NCBI GenBank assembly: GCA_048498575.1 | Contig: JBEHXS010000093.1 | Coordinates: 1 to 10,413, forward strand | Length of the DNA: 10,413 bases | Source of the DNA: DASZQY01 sp048498575 | Lineage (GTDB): Bacteria; Pseudomonadota; Alphaproteobacteria; Rhizobiales; Kaistiaceae | Reading direction: 5' to 3' | Shown here: one piece after another, positions 1-5,547 of the stretch | Numbering within the stretch: position 1 is the stretch's first letter | Layout of the letters: every line of letters starts with the position of its first letter | Notes under the pieces: model-generated | What the model saw: the letters and a program-made list of their open reading frames with translations, nothing else | The model's database searches: none | What the model was told of the DNA's origin: nothing | Program-made: the position numbers and the translations under genes

Positions 1-836
1 CTGCCGTCGACGGTGGCGCCCGGCACGATGTCGGCCGCATGGATCAGCCGCATGCGCATGCCGAAGCCGCCAAGCAGGCTGAACTTGCGTTCGAGGATAA
101 GGAGATCGCCGTCGGGCAGGAAGTCGGCATCGGAAATGTCGAAGTCGTCGCGCCGGCGGATCATGAAGGTACCGATGCGCGGACCGGAGAGAACGAAGCC
201 ACGGTGATTGCCGCTGGCGTCGAGCGCGTGCTCGCCAATGACGACGATGGCGCCGGCGAGCGGCCCGTCCGAAGGAGCGATGGCGAGCGATTCCAGCCCC
301 TGATTGCGCGGCAGGTGGTTGACGAATTTCGGCAGCGGAATGCGCGTCGGCACGGCGGCGGCAAAATCCGGCCCGCTGAAGGCGCGGATCATCGGCGTCT
401 GCTCGAAGGAGACGAGAGCCGTCTCGACGCCGCCGATCATGGTAATGCGCAGCCCTTCGGCGTCGGTGGCGATCTTGTTCGGCGCCGGTTGGCCATTCTC
501 GCCCAGCATGGTGCCAAGCTCGGGCTTGCCCAGGCCAGTTGGCGCGCCGTTCGCTTCTTCCAGTCGTGCGCGCAGCCAGAAGCCGGTGTCGGCCTCGGCG
601 ATCAGCGAGCCATCGCTGGCGAAGTCCAGCCCCGACCAGCCGCCAAATCCCGGATCGAGCGAGGAAACGGAAAACCCGCCGAGGAAGGTGAGGGCGCCGA
701 ACTGCTTCTCGGCATGATTGCCACGGGCGAAGGCGGTGATCGGCGTGATGCGCACATCGATCGCGTGGAAGCCGTCGGCGAGCGCAGCGCCGTGAAAACA
801 AAACAGCGCGGCCAGCGCCGCTGCGGCTCGCTTCAT
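1..836 (-). CDS. Esterase-like activity of phytase family protein, secreted (3' end outside window)
   Basis: This reading frame runs without a stop from ATG at 836 to the window's left edge, so about 278 N-terminal residues are seen and the C-terminus is missing. It opens with a clear Sec signal peptide: Lys2-Arg3, a hydrophobic Ala/Leu/Phe core, and a probable cut after Ala-Leu-Ala at residue 20, so the product should be periplasmic. The mature part has the short repeating strands typical of a beta-propeller, including GGFSVSSLDPGFGGWSGLDF, LPRNQGLESLAIAPSDG and LLILERKFSLLGG. These match my memory of the phytase-like esterase family (PF13449), whose substrate is mostly unknown. Its ATG overlaps the cobT TGA in an ATGA, which implies translational coupling to cobT. 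That pairing is recalled from other Hyphomicrobiales, but no role in cobalamin synthesis is shown. Family call fairly sure; function unknown. Confidence 0.85.
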   Translation of the reverse strand, partial: MKRAAAALAALFCFHGAALADGFHAIDVRITPITAFARGNHAEKQFGALTFLGGFSVSSLDPGFGGWSGLDFASDGSLIAEADTGFWLRARLEEANGAPTGLGKPELGTMLGENGQPAPNKIATDAEGLRITMIGGVETALVSFEQTPMIRAFSGPDFAAAVPTRIPLPKFVNHLPRNQGLESLAIAPSDGPLAGAIVVIGEHALDASGNHRGFVLSGPRIGTFMIRRRDDFDISDADFLPDGDLLILERKFSLLGGFGMRMRLIHAADIVPGATVDG

Positions 837-2740
837 TGCAGCGTGCGCGAAACCCGCGGCGCGATCCGCCGCGGCGCGTCCGCCGCCTGCTCGTCGAAAA
901 GCTCGGCGAGCTTGTCGGTCATTGCGCCGGCAAGCTCCTCGGCGTCGACGATGGTGACGGCGCGGCGATAGTAGCGCGTCACGTCGTGCCCGATGCCGAT
1001 GGCGATGAGTTCGACCGGCGAGCGCGTCTCGATCTCCTCGATGACGTGGCGGAGATGCCGTTCGAGGTAGTTGCCGGCGTTCACCGACAGCGTCGAATCG
1101 TCGACCGGCGCGCCGTCCGAAATCATCATCAGGATCTTGCGCTGCTCGGAGCGGTTGACCAGGCGGCCGTGCGCCCAGGCCAGCGCCTCGCCGTCGATGT
1201 TCTCCTTGAGCAGGCCCTCGCGCATCATCAGACCGAGGTTGCGGCGGGCGCGCCGCCAGGGCGCGTCGGCGGCCTTGTAGATGATGTGGCGGAGGTCGTT
1301 GAGGCGCCCGGGATTGGCCGGCTTGCCGGCCTGCAGCCATGCCTCGCGCGACTGCCCGCCCTTCCAGGCGCGCGTCGTGAAGCCGAGGATCTCGACCTTG
1401 ACGCCGCAGCGCTCGAGCGTGCGCGCGAGAATGTCGGCGCAGGTCGCCGCGACCGTGATCGGCCGGCCGCGCATCGAGCCGGAATTGTCGAGCAGCAGCG
1501 TCACCACCGTGTCGCGGAAATCGGTGTCGCGCTCGGCCTTGAACGACAGCGGGTGCATCGGGTCGATGACGACGCGCGAGAGGCGCGCGACGTCGATGAC
1601 GCCTTCCTCGAGGTCGAAGTCCCAAGCGCGGTTCTGCTGCGCCATCAGGCGTCGCTGCAGACGGTTGGCGAGCCGGCCGACGGCGCTCTGCAGGTGGGCG
1701 AGCTGCTTGTCGAGGTAGGAGCGCAGGCGGTCGAGCTCGGCGATGTCGCAAAGCTCCTCGGCCTTAACGGTCTCGTCGAACTTGGTCGTGAACGCCTTGT
1801 AGTCGGGCATCGACGCGAGGTTCGACCATGGCGCGTCGGAGCGGCGCGCCTCGCCGGCGTCGCGCGCTTCCGCCATGTCGTCCTGGTCGGCGGCGATCTC
1901 CTCGGCATCGGCGTCGCTGGCTTCGCCTTCGCCGGCCTCGGTCTCTTCGGCGGAGGCTTCGAGTTCCTCGGGATTGGCGGCTTCGCTGCCCTCGGCGGAA
2001 TCGGAGGCGCCTTCCGCCTCGTCGCTCTCGTCGCTGTTCTCCTCGCCTTCCTCGGAATCGTCGCCGGCCTCGCTGCCGACTTCGTCGCCCATCTCGAGCT
2101 GGCTCAGGATTTCGCGCACGGCATCGGCGAAGGCCGCCTGGTCCTCGATCGAGCCGGTCAGCCGCGACAGATCGCGCCCGGCGCGCTCCTCGATCCAGCC
2201 GCGCCAGAGGTCAACGATCTTCCTGCCGGAAGCGGGCGGCGCGGCGCCGGTCAGCCGCTCGCGCACCATCAGTGAGACGGCGTCTTCCAGCGGCGCGTCG
2301 GCGCGGTCGCTGACTTCCTGATAGTTGCCGCGGTGATACTTCTCTTCTAGCGCGGCGGCGAGGTTGGCGGCGGCGCCCGGCATGCGCAGCGACCCCAGCG
2401 CCTCGACGCGGGCCTGCTCGACGGCATCGAAAACGGCGCGCGCGTTCTTGCCCTGGGGCGCGTTCCGGCGGTGCACGGCCGGATCGTGACAGGCGAGCCG
2501 CAGCGCCAGCGAGTCGCCGATGCCCCGGGTGATCGCGACATCCTGCGGCGTCAGCTTGCGCGGCGGTTCCGGCAACCGCGCCTTGTGCCCCGAGAGCGTC
2601 GGCCGATCGGCGGCAAAGCCGACCTCGAGATCAGGCATGCCGGAAATGGCGCGCATGCAGCCGACCACCGCCCGCTTGAAGGGCTCGGATGGTCCTTCCT
2701 GCGGTTTGGCCTTGGTCGGTATGTCGTTCGGCAGGGCCAT
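833..2740 (-). CDS. cobT: Aerobic cobaltochelatase subunit CobT
   Basis: CobT partners CobS and the large subunit CobN in the ATP-dependent cobaltochelatase that inserts Co2+ into hydrogenobyrinic acid a,c-diamide in the cytoplasm (aerobic cobalamin pathway). The protein has 635 residues, close to the roughly 630 of the Pseudomonas denitrificans enzyme. Three parts are visible: an N-terminal CobT region (about 1-210); a highly acidic, low-complexity linker rich in Glu, Asp, Ser and Ala (about 217-297), normal for CobT; and a C-terminal von Willebrand factor A domain. The VWA domain carries the metal-site motif LLLDNSGSMRG (Asp418, Ser420, Ser422) and a later MMISDGAP strand. The ATG at 2740 has only a weak purine-rich site upstream. 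The stop overlaps the start of the secreted esterase. cobS lies upstream on the same strand, but 262 bases away with an opposing small gene between them. cobN is not in the window. Confidence 0.97.
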   Translation of the reverse strand: MALPNDIPTKAKPQEGPSEPFKRAVVGCMRAISGMPDLEVGFAADRPTLSGHKARLPEPPRKLTPQDVAITRGIGDSLALRLACHDPAVHRRNAPQGKNARAVFDAVEQARVEALGSLRMPGAAANLAAALEEKYHRGNYQEVSDRADAPLEDAVSLMVRERLTGAAPPASGRKIVDLWRGWIEERAGRDLSRLTGSIEDQAAFADAVREILSQLEMGDEVGSEAGDDSEEGEENSDESDEAEGASDSAEGSEAANPEELEASAEETEAGEGEASDADAEEIAADQDDMAEARDAGEARRSDAPWSNLASMPDYKAFTTKFDETVKAEELCDIAELDRLRSYLDKQLAHLQSAVGRLANRLQRRLMAQQNRAWDFDLEEGVIDVARLSRVVIDPMHPLSFKAERDTDFRDTVVTLLLDNSGSMRGRPITVAATCADILARTLERCGVKVEILGFTTRAWKGGQSREAWLQAGKPANPGRLNDLRHIIYKAADAPWRRARRNLGLMMREGLLKENIDGEALAWAHGRLVNRSEQRKILMMISDGAPVDDSTLSVNAGNYLERHLRHVIEEIETRSPVELIAIGIGHDVTRYYRRAVTIVDAEELAGAMTDKLAELFDEQAADAPRRIAPRVSRTLQ

Positions 2741-2786
2741 CGGTCGTTCTTTATTCGCTTAGGGTAGGGGCCTACATTGCTGCGAC

Positions 2787-2791
2787 AGGAG
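2787..2791 (+). promoter_or_regulatory. Shine-Dalgarno site deciding the ACG start
   Basis: AGGAG, flanked as CAGGAGT, is complementary to the 3' end of 16S rRNA and lies 7 bases before the ACG at 2799, an ideal distance. It would overlap or sit too close to the GTG at 2791, which is in a different frame and gives no convincing protein. It is the main evidence that translation of the coiled-coil gene begins at ACG. Confidence 0.55.
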
Positions 2792-2798
2792 TGCTTTC

Positions 2799-2996
2799 AC
2801 GGCTGAACCTCAAAGCCAGATTCTGCGATTGCTGCGTGATCTCCGTGAAACGATCAAGTCGGTCGACTCTAAAGTCGAGGGTATCGACCGCAAGGTCGAT
2901 CGCAGCCACAGTGATCTCAAGAAGCGCATGGACAACATCCGGGCAGGCGTCGCGGCGATCGAAAAGCGCATCTCCGCTCTCGAAAAAGCCGACTAG
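2799..2996 (+). CDS. Small coiled-coil protein, probable ACG start
   Basis: I do not recognise this gene. The frame encodes 65 residues beginning (M/T)AEPQSQILRLLRDLRETIK and ending KRISALEKAD. Hydrophobic residues recur every three or four positions (Ile8, Leu11, Leu12, Leu15, Ile19, Val22, Val26, Ile29, Val33 and onward) with charged residues between them, a strong parallel or helical-hairpin coiled-coil pattern. No ATG, GTG or TTG lies between the upstream stop at 2760 and codon 11. However, AGGAG at 2787-2791 sits exactly 7 bases before ACG-GCT-GAA, which would read Met-Ala-Glu, so I take ACG as the start. A TTG at 2829 is the next candidate but has no ribosome site. The gene diverges from cobT and ends 6 bases before the cobS stop, convergent with it. 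The minus strand also holds an open frame of 76 codons, but its product lacks such a pattern. Moderately sure. Confidence 0.6.
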   Translation, partial: TAEPQSQILRLLRDLRETIKSVDSKVEGIDRKVDRSHSDLKKRMDNIRAGVAAIEKRISALEKAD

Positions 2997-3002
2997 TTCC
3001 AC

Positions 3003-3986
3003 CTAGCTCATCACCACGTTGGCGGTCGATTCCGGCAGTTCGGCGTTGAAGGCGCGCTGGTAGAACTCGGCGACCAGGGCGCGTTCCAGCTCGTCGCACT
3101 TGTTGACGAAGGTGACGCGGAAGGCGAAGCCGACGTCGCCGAAGATTTCGGCGTTCTCTGCCCAGGTGATGACCGTGCGCGGGCTCATCACCGTCGACAG
3201 GTCGCCGTTCATGAAGGCGTTCCGCGTCATGTCGGCGACGCGCACCATCCTCGCAATGATCGCGCGGCCCTTCTCGTCGCGCCACTTCGGCACCTTGGCG
3301 GCGACGATATCGACCTCGCGATCGTGCGGCAGGTAGTTCAGCGTCGTCACGATCGACCAGCGGTCCATCTGGCCCTGGTTGATCTGCTGCGTGCCGTGAT
3401 AGAGGCCGGATGTGTCGCCGAGGCCGACGGTGTTGGCGGTCGCGAACAGGCGGAACGACGGATGCGGGCGGATCACCTTGTTCTGGTCGAGCAGGGTGAG
3501 GCGGCCGGAAACTTCGAGCACGCGCTGGATGACGAACATGACGTCCGGGCGGCCGGCGTCGTACTCGTCGAAGCAGAGCGCGATGTTGTGCTGGAGCGCC
3601 CACGGCAGGATGCCGTCGCGGAACTCCGTCACCTGCTTGCCGTCCCTCAGAACGATCGCATCCTTGCCGACGAGGTCGATGCGGCTGATGTGGCTATCGA
3701 GGTTGACGCGCACCATCGGCCAGTTCAACCGTGCCGCCACCTGCTCGATGTGGGTCGACTTGCCGGTGCCGTGGTAGCCGGTGACCAGCACGCGGCGGTT
3801 GCGGGCAAAGCCGGCCAGAATGGCAAGCGTCGTCTGCGGGTCGAACAGGTAGTCCGGATCGGTATCCGGCACATGCTCGTCCGGCTCGGAATACGCGGGC
3901 ACTTCGAGGTCGGTGTCGATGCCGAAGACCTGGCGAACCGAGATCTTCATGTCTGGCAATGGGGCAAGCTCGGTCATCGGTTCCAT
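3003..3986 (-). CDS. cobS: Aerobic cobaltochelatase subunit CobS (AAA+ ATPase)
   Basis: CobS is the AAA+ motor of the aerobic cobaltochelatase. It forms a ring complex with CobT and drives cobalt insertion by CobN using ATP. The protein has 327 residues, against about 330 in characterised members. Visible motifs are the family N-terminal stretch VSVRQVFGIDTDLEVP-like (ISVRQVFGIDTDLEVP, about 15-30), Walker A GYHGTGKST (70-78, Lys76), Walker B ALCFDEYDAG (Asp140, Glu141), and a sensor-1 strand FATANTVG (Asn185). All key residues are present. ATG at 3986 is used here; a second ATG three codons later (3977) is equally possible, and neither has a strong ribosome site. The nearest candidate, AAAGGG, lies in a small hairpin about 15 bases upstream. 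The J-domain gene lies 83 bases upstream on the same strand. The gene ends close to the stop of the opposing coiled-coil gene. Confidence 0.97.
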   Translation of the reverse strand: MEPMTELAPLPDMKISVRQVFGIDTDLEVPAYSEPDEHVPDTDPDYLFDPQTTLAILAGFARNRRVLVTGYHGTGKSTHIEQVAARLNWPMVRVNLDSHISRIDLVGKDAIVLRDGKQVTEFRDGILPWALQHNIALCFDEYDAGRPDVMFVIQRVLEVSGRLTLLDQNKVIRPHPSFRLFATANTVGLGDTSGLYHGTQQINQGQMDRWSIVTTLNYLPHDREVDIVAAKVPKWRDEKGRAIIARMVRVADMTRNAFMNGDLSTVMSPRTVITWAENAEIFGDVGFAFRVTFVNKCDELERALVAEFYQRAFNAELPESTANVVMS

Positions 3987-4032
3987 CGGATCGCAACGCC
4001 CTTTGGCGTCTCAGGTTTTCGGGTTCTTGAGG

Positions 4033-4069
4033 GGCGGGAGGGAAGGGTCCCGCCGACGGTACGGCCGTC
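4033..4069. other. Two adjacent hairpins between the J-domain gene and cobS
   Basis: GGCGGGA at 4033-4039 pairs with TCCCGCC at 4048-4054 (7-base-pair stem, 8-base loop), and GACGG at 4055-4059 pairs with CCGTC at 4065-4069 (5-base-pair stem, 5-base loop). Together they fill the space directly behind the J-domain stop. No T-run follows on the minus strand, so this is not a typical intrinsic terminator. It could attenuate transcription into cobS or protect the 3' end of the upstream mRNA. In GC-rich DNA such stems also arise by chance. Confidence 0.35.
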
Positions 4070-4705
4070 TTAGCAGAAACCGGCCGCTTTCAGGTAGTGG
4101 TAGGCTTGGATGATCTGCCGCAGGCGGTCTTCGCTCGAGCGGTCGCCGCCGTTGGCGTCGGGGTGGAGCTGCTTTACCAGCAACTTGTAGCGGGCCTTGA
4201 TTTCAATGCCGCTCTCGTCGCCTTCAAGATCAAGCATGGCGAACGACTTTCGTTCCAGATTGCGCAGCGGCCGCCGCTCGGGCTCGGGCGCCGCCTGCTC
4301 GCTGCCGGGGGCGCGCCGCGACCGTCCGCCGCCGAATATGCCGAACGGATCGGTAAAGGCGGTCGTCCACGCCGCGTTCGGGTGATAGCGCGCCGCGTCG
4401 GCGCTCTCGGCGTTCACGCCCATCGTCCATGTCGGGCGGTGGCCGAGCGAGGCGGAGCGCTGGAAGGCGACGATGTCGTCGTCCTTCATGCCGGCAAAAT
4501 AGTTGTACGACTTGTTGTACTCGCGGACGTGGTCGATGCAGAGGTTATAGTACTGGCCCTCGCGGTCACGCCCCTTGGGCGCGCGATAGCCGCCGACCTG
4601 CTTGCAGCCGTGCCACTCGCACGCCTGCGTTTCCGGGGCGGCCGGCTCGCTGTCGCCTGGGCTGATCCGGATGCGGTCGAAATACTTGGAGTTCAAATTC
4701 ATCAT
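4070..4705 (-). CDS. J-domain (DnaJ-like) protein with N-terminal Cys/His cluster
   Basis: This is a 211-residue protein whose C-terminal 57 residues form a J domain: helix II ARYKLLVKQLHPD with the essential His181-Pro182-Asp183, then helix III with RLRQIIQAYHYLKAAG. The HPD loop stimulates the ATPase of an Hsp70 such as DnaK, so a cytoplasmic co-chaperone role is expected. The J domain at the C-terminus, without the Gly/Phe or CxxCxGxG zinc modules of true DnaJ, marks a specialised member. The N-terminal part holds Cys29, His32, Cys34, Cys56 and His59 in a spacing that could bind zinc, followed by an aromatic YNKSYNYF segment. The client is unknown. ATGs at 4705 and 4702 both fit; neither has a Shine-Dalgarno site. 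It diverges from bolA with 56 bases between, and cobS follows. This neighbourhood recurs, from memory, in Hyphomicrobiales. Confidence 0.9.
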   Translation of the reverse strand: MMNLNSKYFDRIRISPGDSEPAAPETQACEWHGCKQVGGYRAPKGRDREGQYYNLCIDHVREYNKSYNYFAGMKDDDIVAFQRSASLGHRPTWTMGVNAESADAARYHPNAAWTTAFTDPFGIFGGGRSRRAPGSEQAAPEPERRPLRNLERKSFAMLDLEGDESGIEIKARYKLLVKQLHPDANGGDRSSEDRLRQIIQAYHYLKAAGFC

Positions 4706-4708
4706 CGG

Positions 4709-4737
4709 ATTATGGTCGCGGCGACGGCACCCGACAA
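4709..4737 (-). promoter_or_regulatory. Possible sigma-70 promoter of the J-domain gene
   Basis: On the minus strand, TTGTCG (4732-4737) and CATAAT (4709-4714) are separated by 17 bases. The -10 matches the consensus TATAAT at five of six positions and the -35 matches TTGACA at four of six. The -10 ends only three bases before the ATG at 4705, so the transcript would start at or within the start codons and be leaderless or nearly so. That agrees with the lack of a ribosome site there. The hexamer matches are modest, so this remains a candidate. Confidence 0.35.
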
Positions 4738-4761
4738 GGCGCGGCCGGTGAGAGCAGCACG

Positions 4762-5034
4762 ATGAAAGTGAAAGAAAGCATCACAGGGAAGTTAACCGCG
4801 GCTTTTAGCCCGGATGATCTCCAAGTGGTGGACGAGTCCCATTTGCACAAGGGCCACGCCGGCCACCGGCCGGGCGGTGAAAGTCATTTCCGCGTGAAAA
4901 TCACCGCCGAGGCGTTCCGCGGCAAAAGCCGGGTCGAGGCGCATCGCATGATCTATGGCGCGCTGGCTGGCGAAATTGCCGATGGCGTCCATGCGCTGGC
5001 GATCGAAGCCAAGGCGCCCGAGACCAGCCGCTAG
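4762..5034 (+). CDS. bolA: BolA family protein
   Basis: This 90-residue protein is a member of the BolA family, small cytoplasmic proteins that bind monothiol glutaredoxins through a shared [2Fe-2S] cluster and take part in iron-sulphur handling or stress response; some bind DNA. The core signature is intact: DESHLHKGHAGHRPGGESHFRV-type sequence with His residues at about 27, 29, 32 and 35, ESHFRVKI (about 40-47), then KSRVEAHRMIY (about 54-64) and the closing VHALAIEA strand. Length is typical, with no fusion. ATG at 4762 is preceded by a GTGAGAG purine stretch about 7 bases upstream. The gene diverges from the J-domain gene, which may share its upstream region. Its TAG stop overlaps the stop of the convergent membrane-protein gene. 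The bolA symbol denotes the family; the exact subgroup is not settled. Confidence 0.93.
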   Translation: MKVKESITGKLTAAFSPDDLQVVDESHLHKGHAGHRPGGESHFRVKITAEAFRGKSRVEAHRMIYGALAGEIADGVHALAIEAKAPETSR

Positions 5035-5537
5035 CCGTTCTTGTGATAGGTCAGCCAGGTGGCGAGGTCCCAGGCGTCGCGGATGGCAAGCAGCAGCAAC
5101 GCCACCATGCCCAGCGCCAGGCTCGCTTCGGCAACCGTCGCCTCCTGCCAGAGGCCCCAGGCCGTCGCCAGCAGCCAGAGGTAACAGGCCGCGGGCAGCA
5201 CGCCGTAAAAGGCATAATCGGTCCAGTGTGCTGCCGGGATCTTGCCAGTGGCCAGCCGCAGGACCGCCGCGACCGCATAGATGAGCCCGACCAGCGCCGG
5301 GAGCGCGATCGCCGTCGCCATCACCGGCGGCGGCAGCTCGGGCGCGACTGCCGCGCAGGAAATCACGAAGACGATGGCAAAGTGGAGCACGGTCGGCGTC
5401 AGGAACGTGCCCTGTGCCGCGCCCGCCTTAGACGGGTCGACTTCGCCCGCCAGCGTAATCACGACGAACAACAGGCCGATCAGCGCCGCCGCCGACGACC
5501 CGACCATCAGGTAGAAAGTCTCCCATGCCTCAGGCAT
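5031..5537 (-). CDS. Small polytopic membrane protein of unknown function
   Basis: I do not recognise a named family. With the ATG at 5537 the product has 168 residues and five likely membrane helices, at about 8-30, 49-67, 72-96, 107-129 and 134-152, with short loops and a charged tail ending TYHKNG. The opening MPEAWETFYLMVGSSAAALI resembles, from memory, small conserved membrane proteins whose first helix starts right after a Trp-Glu-Thr-Phe motif, which favours this ATG. An upstream in-frame GTG at 5567 would add ten residues and overlap the oxidoreductase stop by 20 bases. Neither start has a clear ribosome site. With the ATG, the gap from the oxidoreductase is 10 bases, so the two are probably co-transcribed. 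No catalytic motif is visible. The gene is convergent with bolA, and the two TAG stops share CTAG at 5031-5034. Confidence 0.75.
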   Translation of the reverse strand: MPEAWETFYLMVGSSAAALIGLLFVVITLAGEVDPSKAGAAQGTFLTPTVLHFAIVFVISCAAVAPELPPPVMATAIALPALVGLIYAVAAVLRLATGKIPAAHWTDYAFYGVLPAACYLWLLATAWGLWQEATVAEASLALGMVALLLLAIRDAWDLATWLTYHKNG

Positions 5538-5547
5538 GCGACGGATG

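Noticed and set aside
1867..2100. Repeat-like, low-complexity stretch in cobT
   Set aside because: It encodes the acidic Glu/Asp/Ser linker that is normal in CobT. No true DNA repeat unit is seen.
836..2275. Long plus-strand open frame of 479 codons opposite cobT
   Set aside because: It is the antisense of cobT, whose motifs are unmistakable. Its Arg/Asp/Gly-rich product is what complementary GC-rich codons give.
2772..3002. Minus-strand frame of 76 codons between cobS and cobT
   Set aside because: It has an ATG and fits the operon direction, but its sequence shows no domain or helix pattern, while the overlapping plus strand gives a regular heptad pattern with a consensus ribosome site. 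I could not exclude it fully.
4033..4054. Intrinsic terminator after the J-domain gene
   Set aside because: The stem is good but no T-run follows on the minus strand, so I list it only as a hairpin.
3987..4069. Cobalamin riboswitch upstream of cobS
   Set aside because: The gap is only 83 bases, far too short for a cobalamin riboswitch, and no B12-box-like sequence is visible.
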